Assembly (NCBI RefSeq): GCF_028289625.1
Contig: NZ_JANQOM010000010.1
Coordinates: 1-39,185, forward strand
Direction: 5' to 3'
DNA from: Winogradskyella sp.
GTDB taxonomy: Bacteria > Bacteroidota > Bacteroidia > Flavobacteriales > Flavobacteriaceae
DNA: 39,185 bases
The notes under the pieces are model-generated. The model had not been told where the DNA came from, did no database searches, and was given only the letters and a program-made list of their open reading frames with translations. Positions 1 through 7,504 of the stretch are shown here, piece after piece. The position numbers were made by a program, and so were the translations under genes. The stretch's first letter is position 1; every line of letters starts with the position of its first letter.

Positions 1-323
1 TTTAAAAACATTATTTTTATCGGATAGGTATGGTATATGATTAAACGATATTGTCTTGATTATTTATTTCAATAATTTGACCTTCTGTACCTACTGTAAT
101 AAGTGTATTATCATTGCTAAGCCTTTGATGCGCCAGATACACTTGGGTATAAATATTAGTACTCATATAAGACCATTCGTAATTAAGAGGTAAGTTGTAA
201 GTGTTTTCTAATAGGTTTTAAGAACCATCACTATTTTTGAGGAATTAAAAATTCGTTAACAGAGGATATGTTTTCGAATCTATTAGTATTGAAAACTAAA
301 AAAATATCTCACCCGAAGGTTTA
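1..323 (-). pseudogene. Arylsulfotransferase remnant (C-terminal part, cut by left edge)
   Basis: Read on the minus strand, this stretch aligns base by base with about 893-1218, the C-terminal part of the intact arylsulfotransferase-like gene next door. Shared peptide stretches include EFLIP and the segment around NLPLDYEWSYMS. The copy is broken. An extra A follows the codons for FLIPQ and shifts the frame. A Tyr codon of the intact copy is TAA here. The Trp codon matching the WSYTIP segment is TAA, and further stops follow. The similarity stops near 323, exactly where rlmN sequence begins on the other strand. The left end runs out of the window. It is a decayed partial duplicate with no plausible product. 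Confidence 0.85.
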
Positions 324-802
324 GGGATGTTACCAAAACGCATAGCAGTTTCAACTTCTGGTGTGCCAAAAATGATTAAAAAATGGCGGATGATAATATA
401 AAGTTTAAGCTAGCAGTGTCATTACATTCTGTGATTGATGAGGTAAGAACATCCATTATGCCGTTTAACGCTACTTTTCCATTAAGCGATTTGCGGGAAG
501 CGTTACAATATTGGTATGCTAAAACAAAAAATAGAATTACCTATGAATATGTGGTTTGGGATGGGATTAATGACCAACGAAAAGATGTAAATGCATTAGT
601 TGGATTTTGCAAATTTGCGCCAAGCAAAGTCAATCTTATAGAGTATAATCCCATTGATGATGGCGAGTTTCAGCAAGCAGATTCTAAAGCTCTAGATATG
701 TATGTCAACATTCTAGAAACCAATAATATTACAGTAACCGTTAGGAGAAGTCGAGGTAAGGATATCGATGTCGCCTGTGGCCAGTTGGCAAATAAATCAT
801 GA
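324..802 (+). pseudogene. rlmN: rlmN 3' half, 5'-truncated and frameshifted
   Basis: The 383-802 frame encodes the C-terminal half of RlmN, the radical-SAM 23S rRNA A2503 / tRNA A37 methyltransferase, including KVNLIEYNPIDDGEF and the C-terminal CGQLA motif with its catalytic cysteine. Upstream, 324-383 continues the family sequence in another frame (MLPKRIAVSTSGVPKMIKK). The two frames part at a run of six A (378-383) where seven would keep the frame, so one A is missing. The N-terminal domain and the CxxxCxxC iron-sulfur motif are absent because the homology begins abruptly at about 324. The piece cannot be an active enzyme. In flavobacteria rlmN is often near the polyprenyl synthase gene, as here, so an intact copy may lie just left of the window. 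Confidence 0.85.
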
Positions 803-809
803 ATTTATA

Positions 810-824
810 AGCTATTCAATAGCT
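810..824. terminator. Small hairpin between convergent rlmN remnant and arylsulfotransferase gene
   Basis: AGCTAT and ATAGCT form a 6-bp stem with a 3-nt loop, followed on the plus strand by GTGTTTTC. It overlaps the stop codon of the minus-strand gene. The stem is short and AT-rich, so this is a weak terminator candidate. Confidence 0.3.
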
Positions 825-2152
825 GTGTTTTCTAGAATCGGTAATTCTTGATTGTTAAATGCTGGATATGTTTTTGAATATCTAAAACACTTAAAGACAT
901 CATTTGTTTCTATTGGTATAGTATAAGACCAAACAATTTCTTGGTCGCTATTTATTTCTGTTAGCAAACCTTCAGTTCCAACAGTGATTAGCGTATTACC
1001 ATTGACTAGTCTCATAGCTCCCGAAACTCTTGGTGCATAAATTTCTGGACTCATATAAGACCATTCGTAATCTAACGGTAAATTATTTGTATTTTCTAAT
1101 AGATTATAGGATCCATCACTATTCTGAGGAATTAAAAATTCATCTATTGAAGATGCATTTTCAAATCTATTATTATTAAAGACTAAAAAATTTCCCCCAT
1201 TAGATGGTAAACCACTAATATACCTTACATCATGCTGACCAAATAATCTTTGGTCATTTTGTGAACCGCTACCATAGGCGCTGGGATTTCCCCATCTATA
1301 TAATAATCGACCTCCTTTATTATAATTCCCGCCTGAATCTCCTGAAGCTTCAGTTGTAGAAGTAGAGTGATCTATAATAAAAAGCTCATTAAAACGTCTG
1401 CTGCTCATAATGATTTGATCGTAAGAATCAATGTAAAAAATGGAGTTAATATGATTTAAGTTAGCATCTCCTATTGTAAAATTCAAATCAATCAAATCTG
1501 GGTGTTCAGAAACAACCCCAAAATTTAACTTAGTGTCATCAAAATTTTGTATCAAATGATTCCATAGGCTCCACTCCCATACAATTTCTGCATCATTAAA
1601 ACCGACGGGTTTAATTTCTATAATTCGTTCGGACCATACCTCATTATCAATTAATAAATCAGGGTTACGTCCATTGGCTATCGCATCATCAGCCGTTTTT
1701 CTATCCCAAACTGTAGCTAAAATGTTTCCATTAGGGAGAATACTTATGTCATGGTGTAGACAATAATCACTATTACAGTATTGCCAATCCCAAATAACAT
1801 TTCCTTCAAAGTCAAACATTTCAATTCCACCAGTTTTCCCGCCAGAATTAAAGTCATCGCTTTCAACTTTATAAGTTCTTAATAAATGACCATTTTCATC
1901 TAGGTATACTGCGAGTGGTATATTGTCTGAGATCCACTTTTTTACAACATACCCTTCCATATTGATCAAATATGAGTTATTTGATACTACCGGGGAAATT
2001 AAAGTGTAGCCCTCAAAGAATTCATTTTTTATATACACTCCAACATTCTCATTTGGTTCAATAATTTCTTCTGTAAAATCGTCATCACTTTTGCATTGAT
2101 ACAAGAAAATTGAGAGCAAGACAAATAAAACTAGGTATTTGTTAATAGACAT
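812..2152 (-). CDS. Arylsulfotransferase (ASST)-family lipoprotein
   Basis: A predicted exported lipoprotein of about 446 residues. The start at 2152 (MSINKYLVLF) gives a clean lipoprotein signal with lipobox LYQC. A longer frame opens at 2194, but that codon sits inside a terminator stem, so I reject it. The mature part has the repeating beta-propeller style of arylsulfotransferase-family proteins: LHHDISILPNGNIL, then FNNNRFENASS, and a closing WSYTIP blade. Family members move sulfate between phenolic esters, or are propellers of unknown substrate. I cannot confirm the catalytic histidine, so substrate and activity are open. It lies downstream of a T9SS-sorted secreted protein on the same strand, separated by a terminator. 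A broken partial duplicate lies at 1-323. Confidence 0.7.
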   Translation of the reverse strand: MSINKYLVLFVLLSIFLYQCKSDDDFTEEIIEPNENVGVYIKNEFFEGYTLISPVVSNNSYLINMEGYVVKKWISDNIPLAVYLDENGHLLRTYKVESDDFNSGGKTGGIEMFDFEGNVIWDWQYCNSDYCLHHDISILPNGNILATVWDRKTADDAIANGRNPDLLIDNEVWSERIIEIKPVGFNDAEIVWEWSLWNHLIQNFDDTKLNFGVVSEHPDLIDLNFTIGDANLNHINSIFYIDSYDQIIMSSRRFNELFIIDHSTSTTEASGDSGGNYNKGGRLLYRWGNPSAYGSGSQNDQRLFGQHDVRYISGLPSNGGNFLVFNNNRFENASSIDEFLIPQNSDGSYNLLENTNNLPLDYEWSYMSPEIYAPRVSGAMRLVNGNTLITVGTEGLLTEINSDQEIVWSYTIPIETNDVFKCFRYSKTYPAFNNQELPILENTAIE

Positions 2153-2191
2153 ATATTTAATATTAAGACTTAAAAAGTGGTTTAAATACAA

Positions 2192-2226
2192 CAAAAGAAG
2201 GTATAATTCAAAAACACCTTCTTTTG
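2192..2226 (-). terminator. Rho-independent terminator after the T9SS-sorted protein
   Basis: Perfect 11-bp inverted repeat (CAAAAGAAGGT / ACCTTCTTTTG) with a 13-nt loop. On the minus strand it is followed by a T-rich tract. It lies just past the stop of the gene at 2253-3080 and probably uncouples it from the arylsulfotransferase gene. Confidence 0.7.
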
Positions 2227-2252
2227 TTTTGTACTGATATTAAATTAAAAAG

Positions 2253-3080
2253 TTAACTTTTAATAATCTTAATAGTTCTAGATTGCCCTTCAATACTAAC
2301 CCTTACCAAGTATATACCATTAGATAAAGTGGATATATCAATATTTTCGATAGTCTTAGAAAGTTTTTTATTGATTACTTCCTTTCCTAAAATATTGTAA
2401 AACTGAGCACTTTCAAATGCCGAATTTGCAGAATCTAAAGTTAAAACATTCTCATTTATATTGTAAAAATGATTAAATCTAGTCAACTCATTTTCTGGAA
2501 TACTGAGTGTTTGAGCGCTAACAGAGACATCATCTACCTCCATTGTAAATTCATCTGAAACACCATGATGTCTAAAAGCAACATAAACAATTGCTTCACC
2601 AGCAAAAGATGAGATGTCTAATGTTCTTGGTGTTTGAGTGTTTACACCATCTAGCGTAGGTTCATTGAATGAGGTGCCAGAAGCTAAAAAATCATTAATG
2701 GTGTTACCAGTTGCTACATATACGGTATAGTTTTCAGCATCATAATCAGCATCACTAGCTTTTACCAACCAGTCCAGTGATATTGAACCAGAAGCAGAAG
2801 ATAAATCTATTAATGGGGAAATTATCCAATTATCTGGAGTAAGGGGCCCACCACCAACACCACCAATCCATGAAGCAGATCGTAATTGAGGTGTATCTAC
2901 TGGGTTGCCCATATTATCTTGAATTTGAACAACACCCCAATTTAGGCCATCACCATCATCATCAATTAGTGTCCAATCAGAAATATCCTCGTCGTTAAAG
3001 TCGTCAGACCAAACTACGCTTTGCGCATTATTCAAATTGAATAATAATAAAGTAAATAATAGTAAAGTAATTTTTTTCAT
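2253..3080 (-). CDS. T9SS type A sorting-domain protein with choice-of-anchor J domain
   Basis: A 275-residue secreted protein. It has a signal peptide (MKKITLLLFTLLLFNLNNAQ). Residues about 22-190 resemble the cleaved-adhesin / choice-of-anchor J jelly-roll family: DDFNDEDISDWTLIDDDGDG near the start, then WIISPLIDLS, and VYVAFRHHGV near the end. Residues about 205-275 are a type IX sorting tail (FYNILGKEV, then NGIYLVRV, ending TIKIIKS), which targets the protein for transport across the outer membrane and usually surface anchoring or release. The binding partner is unknown. It is transcribed away from the polyprenyl synthase gene and ends at a strong hairpin, so it is probably monocistronic. 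Confidence 0.85.
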   Translation of the reverse strand: MKKITLLLFTLLLFNLNNAQSVVWSDDFNDEDISDWTLIDDDGDGLNWGVVQIQDNMGNPVDTPQLRSASWIGGVGGGPLTPDNWIISPLIDLSSASGSISLDWLVKASDADYDAENYTVYVATGNTINDFLASGTSFNEPTLDGVNTQTPRTLDISSFAGEAIVYVAFRHHGVSDEFTMEVDDVSVSAQTLSIPENELTRFNHFYNINENVLTLDSANSAFESAQFYNILGKEVINKKLSKTIENIDISTLSNGIYLVRVSIEGQSRTIKIIKS

Positions 3081-3188
3081 ATAAAGTTTGATTTTGATTA
3101 GTAATGCTATAAGTTACGAATAATTTGCTTTCAATTATGCTAAACTCCTAAAATTTAATTTTTATCGATAAAAACTCCCCTTTATTCG

Positions 3189-3196
3189 TAATTTTG
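3189..3196 (+). promoter_or_regulatory. Bacteroidota -7 promoter element for polyprenyl synthase
   Basis: TAATTTTG matches the TAnnTTTG element of Bacteroidota housekeeping promoters and lies 19 bp before the start codon, giving a very short leader. I see no clear -33 TTG. Confidence 0.5.
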
Positions 3197-3215
3197 CAAT
3201 GTTTTTTAGCTAAAA

Positions 3216-4193
3216 ATGAAAATAACCGAACAAATAAAGCAACCCATTGCTTATGAGATGGAACTTTTTGAGCAAAAGTTTCAACTCTCTATGGTCAGTA
3301 AGGTGGCACTTCTTAATAGGATAACCCATTATATTGTTAACCGTAAGGGAAAGCAAATGCGCCCAATGTTTGTGTTTTTGGTTGCAAAGATGCTAAATAA
3401 TGGAGAAGTAAGTGAGCGTACTTATCGTGGCGCTTCAGTTATTGAGTTAATTCATACTGCAACCTTAGTACACGATGATGTGGTTGACGACAGCAACAGA
3501 CGACGTGGCTTTTTTTCTATTAATGCACTTTGGAAAAATAAAATAGCTGTCTTAATAGGCGACTATTTGTTGTCTAAAGGGTTGTTGCTCTCTATAGACA
3601 ATAATGATTTTGATTTACTGAAAATTATTTCTGTAGCAGTACGGGAAATGAGTGAAGGGGAATTGCTTCAAATTGAAAAAGCCAGACAGCTCGATATTAC
3701 CGAAGAGGTTTACTATGATATTATTAGGCAAAAAACAGCGACACTGATTGCAGCTTGTTGTAGCCTTGGTGCAGCCTCAGTAAAACCCAATTCTTCAGAG
3801 GTAGAAACCATGCGAAAGTTTGGAGAGCTTATAGGTATGGCGTTTCAAATAAAGGACGATTTATTTGATTATGGTGAAGAAAAGATAGGCAAACCTACAG
3901 GCATTGATATTAAGGAACAAAAAATGACTTTGCCATTAATCCATGTTTTGAATAATTGCTCCAAAAAGGAAAAAGCATGGTTGATTAATTCCGTCAAAAA
4001 TTATAACAAAGACAAAAAACGTGTCAAGGAAGTTATTGCCTTTGTAAAATCTCATGATGGATTAGACTATGCCATTTCTAAAATGAAAGCCTTTCAAGAA
4101 GAAGCATTAAACTTACTGAATAATTACCCTGAGTCACCGTACAAATCTTCGCTTAAGTTGATGGTGGATTATGTTATTGATAGAAAAAAGTAA
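3216..4193 (+). CDS. Polyprenyl (octaprenyl-type) diphosphate synthase
   Basis: A trans-polyprenyl diphosphate synthase of 325 residues, the usual length for the IspB family. The first Asp-rich motif is DDVVD (87-91) within LVHDDVVDDSNRRRG. The second is DDLFD (214-218) within QIKDDLFDYG. Both bind the Mg-diphosphate of the allylic substrate. The enzyme adds isopentenyl diphosphate units to build the long side chain, most likely of menaquinone, the usual quinone in this group. It is cytoplasmic. The promoter element lies immediately upstream. The next gene, an ECF sigma factor, starts 120 bp later. Chain length cannot be read from the sequence. Confidence 0.92.
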   Translation: MKITEQIKQPIAYEMELFEQKFQLSMVSKVALLNRITHYIVNRKGKQMRPMFVFLVAKMLNNGEVSERTYRGASVIELIHTATLVHDDVVDDSNRRRGFFSINALWKNKIAVLIGDYLLSKGLLLSIDNNDFDLLKIISVAVREMSEGELLQIEKARQLDITEEVYYDIIRQKTATLIAACCSLGAASVKPNSSEVETMRKFGELIGMAFQIKDDLFDYGEEKIGKPTGIDIKEQKMTLPLIHVLNNCSKKEKAWLINSVKNYNKDKKRVKEVIAFVKSHDGLDYAISKMKAFQEEALNLLNNYPESPYKSSLKLMVDYVIDRKK

Positions 4194-4313
4194 ATTTTTT
4201 TGTATCTGAAAATCAGAGATTTAAATAGAGAATAAAATATTTTTTACTTTCCAGACAACCATTAATACAATAGTTGCGTCTATATCAATAGAAGTGCAAT
4301 CGTAACCAACAAG

Positions 4314-4892
4314 ATGAAAGTTATACAACTTCATAATTCCGATAGCTATCGGAACGAAATAAAACTTATACAGAGAGCAGCGAAAAACAATCGCGAAGCA
4401 CAACATGTCTTGTATGAGTTGCATGCACCAAAAATGTTAAGTGTTTGTAGATATTACATTAAAGATGTGTATCAGGCAGAAGAAGTAATGCTGAATGGCT
4501 TTTTTAAAGTATTCAAATACTTAAAGACATTTAAAAACGAAGGGAGTTTTGAAGGTTGGGTGAGACGTATTATGGTAAGGGAAGCCATTTCGTACTTAAG
4601 ACAACGGAAGACGATAGAATTTACAGCAGAAGATGAGTTTTTAGAACACGATTATAGTAATAATATCAAATCTAATATCGAAGTAGCAGAAATTCAACAA
4701 CTGATAGACAGCTTACCTGAGGGCTACAAAATGATATTCGTCATGTATGCCATAGAAGGCTATAAGCATCATGAAATTGCAGAAATGCTGAATATTTCTG
4801 AAGGGACATCGAAATCGCAATTGTTTAAAGCTAGACAAATGCTACAGAAAAAAATCAAAGAATTAAATAACAGCAGTTATGGCACCAATTAA
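4314..4892 (+). CDS. ECF-type RNA polymerase sigma factor
   Basis: 192 residues with both sigma-70 core regions. Region 2 is around KDVYQAEEVMLNGFFKVFKYL and continues into FEGWVRRIMVREAISYLR. Region 4, around residues 130-180, has GYKHHEIAEMLNISEGTSKSQ as its helix-turn-helix. It would direct RNA polymerase to a small set of promoters, typically for cell-envelope functions. The next gene overlaps its end by 14 nt and encodes a single-pass membrane protein, which fits a sigma/anti-sigma pair. Residues 9-14 are encoded by an 18-bp perfect palindrome that looks like an inserted repeat. Confidence 0.9.
   Translation: MKVIQLHNSDSYRNEIKLIQRAAKNNREAQHVLYELHAPKMLSVCRYYIKDVYQAEEVMLNGFFKVFKYLKTFKNEGSFEGWVRRIMVREAISYLRQRKTIEFTAEDEFLEHDYSNNIKSNIEVAEIQQLIDSLPEGYKMIFVMYAIEGYKHHEIAEMLNISEGTSKSQLFKARQMLQKKIKELNNSSYGTN
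4337..4354. repeat. 18-bp perfect palindrome inside the sigma factor gene
   Basis: TTCCGATAGCTATCGGAA is its own reverse complement. GATAGCTATC-centred palindromes are, to my knowledge, iterated in many flavobacterial genomes, usually between genes. Here the element is in frame near the 5' end of a coding sequence and adds six codons. Confidence 0.75.
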
Positions 4893-5667
4893 ATTCGAAG
4901 AACAATTAAAGGATAAGCTCGAAAAGCGCAGCTTACAGCCATCGACTGATAGTTGGGCAAAACTTTCAGAGCGTTTAGATGCTGAAGAAAAGAATTCAAG
5001 AAGACCATGGTTGGGTTGGTTAAGTATAGCGGCCGGTATTATTATTCTATTGGCTATAGTGGTAAGGACTTTTGGACCAAATAATGCCCAAGAAACTACA
5101 CCAAAGATGGTAGAGCAAGAAGCTATAGATAAATCTATTGAAAATCAATTACCGATTTCTAACGAAAAGGAATCTATAGAATTAGTTGTTGAGGATGAAA
5201 CTTTAGATTCAGAAACTGACAACAGTAAGACAGAGGAAGTTCCCGAAATCATCAACTATAAAACTGTGGTAACGAAGAGAACTGAAACACAGTTGGTAGA
5301 CAATACCATTACTGATGAATCTAAATCACAAGAATCAGAAAAAGTTATTAAAAACACCAATGAGCTTCCAAAAACAGTAATTGATGAAACCATAATCAAT
5401 AAGGAAGCTGTTGTGGACGTACTTAAGGAACTAAGAACTGAAAAGACTAAAGTAACAGATAGAGAGGTCGATTCACTTTTAAAGTTGGCGAGTAAAGAAC
5501 TAGTTAGGGATAAATTGCTTAAGAATACCAGTACAACTGTGGATGCGCAATCCTTATTAGAAGACGTAGAGGACGAAATGGGACAATCCTTTAGAAGTAA
5601 AGTTTATGAAGCCCTCAAGGATGGCTATAAAACCGTAAAAACGGCTGTAGCGCAGCGTAACAACTAA
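4879..5667 (+). CDS. Single-pass membrane protein, probable anti-sigma factor
   Basis: 262 residues. The N-terminal 43 residues are cytoplasmic-like and charged. One membrane helix spans about 44-64 (WLGWLSIAAGIIILLAIVV). The rest is a low-complexity, Glu/Lys/Thr-rich periplasmic region with no recognisable fold. The start overlaps the ECF sigma gene by 14 nt, which implies translational coupling. Gene order and topology are those of anti-sigma factors in Bacteroidota, where the cytoplasmic tail would hold the sigma factor. I see no canonical zinc anti-sigma motif, so the role is inferred from context only. Confidence 0.6.
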   Translation: MAPIKFEEQLKDKLEKRSLQPSTDSWAKLSERLDAEEKNSRRPWLGWLSIAAGIIILLAIVVRTFGPNNAQETTPKMVEQEAIDKSIENQLPISNEKESIELVVEDETLDSETDNSKTEEVPEIINYKTVVTKRTETQLVDNTITDESKSQESEKVIKNTNELPKTVIDETIINKEAVVDVLKELRTEKTKVTDREVDSLLKLASKELVRDKLLKNTSTTVDAQSLLEDVEDEMGQSFRSKVYEALKDGYKTVKTAVAQRNN

Positions 5668-5704
5668 AATCAAAATCAAATAAACATCAATTAATAATCA
5701 ATTC

Positions 5705-5728
5705 GCTTACGCCGAGGCTATGGCGAGC
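5705..5728. repeat. Imperfect palindromic intergenic repeat
   Basis: GCTTACGCC and GGCGAGC arms surround GAGGCTAT. It resembles the inner part of the larger repeat at 21566-21616. An ATG at 5720 falls inside it, which argues that the next gene really starts at 5747. Confidence 0.45.
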
Positions 5729-5746
5729 AAAGAAAAACGAACAGTT

Positions 5747-6835
5747 ATGAACACAATTACACGATTAGTAGTATACCTCATTATATCATTAACGGTTGCT
5801 ACTGTAAATGCACAAGAAACCAAAATCGATAGTACTAAGAAGTCTTCTAATTATTATAAGATAGAGGCTTTAAAAGAACTAAAAACAAAGATTGAAAAAG
5901 AAGAACGAGAGTTTCTAAAGAAAGAAATTGAATCCATCAATGACCGATTAGATGCCAAACAGATTACTGCTGAAGAAGCAGAGACTCTAAAAAAAGAAGC
6001 CGCTAAGAAAAGAGCTGCCAATATCGAAAACCGATTGGCCATCATAGATAATAAAATAGCACTTCTAGGTAGAAATGAACCAGGATACGAAACTAATAAT
6101 GACGGTGACGCCTATTTTTCAATAAAGTTTGGCGATGACGACGATGAGTGGACTGCCGTAAGATTTGGGAAAAAAAACAAACTAAGAAAATACGATAGAC
6201 GCACCACCTCTGACATTGTATTTGCTTTCGGATTTAACAATGCGCTAATTGAAGGTCAGGACTTAGGGGATTCTCCATATAAAATTGCGGGCTCAGGATT
6301 TATGGAGTTAGGTTATGCTTGGAAAACCCGAATTTTTGATAACACCAATTTCTGGAGAGTTAAATACGGATTCTCGTTTCAATGGAATAAATTGAATATA
6401 AAGGACAATCAGTTTTTTGTAAATAACAATGACGAAATTACATTACAAGAGTTTCCTGTTGAGTTAAACAAAGCCAAGTTTAGAACCACCAATTTAGTAT
6501 TCCCAGTACATTTAGAATTTGGCCCATCTAAAAAAATAGAACGTAAAAACTACTTTCGATATTCTACCTACAACCGATTCAAAGTTGGGTTAGGAGGTTA
6601 TGCAGGTCTTAATATTGGGAGCATGCAAAAACTAAAGTATAAGGAAGACGGCAACCGTATTAAAGATAAGCAACGCGGCGGCTTTGAAGTCAACGAATTT
6701 GTCTATGGACTTAGTGGCTACTTAGCTTGGGGAGATGTGGCGCTTTATGTAAAGTACGATCTTAATCCATTATTTAAAAATCAACCTGTTGACCAAAATA
6801 ATATTTCAGTTGGTCTCCGTTTTGATATGGATTAA
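5747..6835 (+). CDS. Predicted outer-membrane beta-barrel protein with periplasmic coiled coil
   Basis: Starting at 5747 gives MNTITRLVVYLIISLTVATVNAQ, a good signal peptide; the ATG at 5720 is within a repeat. After the signal, residues about 20-100 are a charged alpha-helical segment rich in Glu and Lys, likely a coiled coil. From about 110 on, alternating aromatic and polar strands suggest a barrel: FMELGYAWKTRIF, FWRVKYGFSFQWN, then KVGLGGYAGLNIG, and an end in NISVGLRFDMD. It follows the sigma/anti-sigma-like pair and could be their target or sensor partner. I do not recognise a named family. Confidence 0.65.
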   Translation: MNTITRLVVYLIISLTVATVNAQETKIDSTKKSSNYYKIEALKELKTKIEKEEREFLKKEIESINDRLDAKQITAEEAETLKKEAAKKRAANIENRLAIIDNKIALLGRNEPGYETNNDGDAYFSIKFGDDDDEWTAVRFGKKNKLRKYDRRTTSDIVFAFGFNNALIEGQDLGDSPYKIAGSGFMELGYAWKTRIFDNTNFWRVKYGFSFQWNKLNIKDNQFFVNNNDEITLQEFPVELNKAKFRTTNLVFPVHLEFGPSKKIERKNYFRYSTYNRFKVGLGGYAGLNIGSMQKLKYKEDGNRIKDKQRGGFEVNEFVYGLSGYLAWGDVALYVKYDLNPLFKNQPVDQNNISVGLRFDMD

Positions 6836-6847
6836 CAAGTTTTTTCA

Positions 6848-6873
6848 TCCACCGAAGCATTCGTGAAGGTGGA
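6848..6873. repeat. Hairpin repeat downstream of the barrel gene
   Basis: TCCACC and GGTGGA arms with a 14-nt loop, 13 bp after the stop codon. It may act as an mRNA 3' structure. It has no T-tract directly after it. Confidence 0.4.
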
Positions 6874-6895
6874 CATCAATCAATTTTTGAGTGTT

Positions 6896-6930
6896 AAAAA
6901 GCCTCAGTCTAGAAATGGGTTGGGGTTTTT
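6896..6930 (+). terminator. Possible rho-independent terminator
   Basis: AAAAAGCCTCA pairs imperfectly (one bulge, one G-U) with TTGGGGTTTTT. The A-tract and T-tract ends suggest a bidirectional terminator between this gene and the convergent HxlR gene. Confidence 0.4.
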
Positions 6931-6949
6931 GTTTACTATAGAGTTTATC

Positions 6950-7390
6950 TTAATTAAGATAGTTTGTTTCAGAAAGCCTCTTTCTATAATTTCTTACAAG
7001 CGCATCAGCAAACGCTGCTTTATCCTGGCGTATTAACTTCATGCCTTCTCCATTTTGAATGATAGGGTGAATACCTCTTAAGTGCTTGTCGCTCCAAATG
7101 GCAAGTTCAATAAGTAGTGGTGTTAAGGCTAAACCCTTTTCAGTTAAGAGATAAAGATTGGTTTTTTTATTGTCAGGTCGCTTAGTTTTGATAATAATAC
7201 CCACCTCTTCCAACAATTTTAGTTTTGTTGAAAGAATATTGGTGGCAACAGCTTCATCACTTTCAATAAAATCTTTGAAGGTTTCTTTACCCTCTAATAA
7301 TATTTGTTTTATAATGACTAACATCCACTTATCGCCCAGAATATCTAACGTGGAAGTAAATGGACAGTCACATCGAAATTTATGTTTCAT
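6950..7390 (-). CDS. HxlR-family winged-helix transcriptional regulator
   Basis: 146 residues, the normal size for HxlR/YodB/HypR regulators. The family start is clear: two cysteines (C7, C9), then CPFTSTLDILGDKWMLVII. The wing region follows (TNILSTKLKLLEEVGII, then NLYLLTEKGLAL). N-terminal cysteines near the DNA-binding domain serve as redox or electrophile sensors in several characterised members. It is divergent from the SnoaL-like lipoprotein gene. Three 21-bp operator-like repeats lie between the two start codons, so it probably controls both that gene and itself. Confidence 0.9.
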   Translation of the reverse strand: MKHKFRCDCPFTSTLDILGDKWMLVIIKQILLEGKETFKDFIESDEAVATNILSTKLKLLEEVGIIIKTKRPDNKKTNLYLLTEKGLALTPLLIELAIWSDKHLRGIHPIIQNGEGMKLIRQDKAAFADALVRNYRKRLSETNYLN

Positions 7391-7409
7391 GTAAACACCA
7401 TATTAGTTT

Positions 7410-7491
7410 TTACTTGCAAAATGAAATTAATTCACATATTGCTTGCAAAATAAAAGTTATTTGTATAATTTTACTTGCAAATCAAAAGTAA
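7410..7491. promoter_or_regulatory. Three 21-bp operator-like repeats in the HxlR/SnoaL divergent region
   Basis: Copies at 7410-7430, 7439-7459 and 7471-7491 share the core CTTGCAAA followed by AAA and a TAA end. The third copy is a near palindrome (TTACTT...AAGTAA). Start-to-start spacings are 29 and 32 bp, roughly three helical turns, so bound dimers would lie on about the same face. HxlR-family operators are commonly dyads with TACT/AGTA ends, which these resemble. Copy 3 spans an alternative start at 7475, supporting the start at 7505. Confidence 0.65.
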
Positions 7492-7504
7492 TAATTTTTT
7501 GGTC

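Noticed and set aside
4221..4424. 67-codon minus-strand frame over the sigma factor 5' end
   Set aside because: It overlaps a well-supported gene on the other strand, has no family resemblance, and its reading is explained by the antisense of the ECF gene and its spacer.
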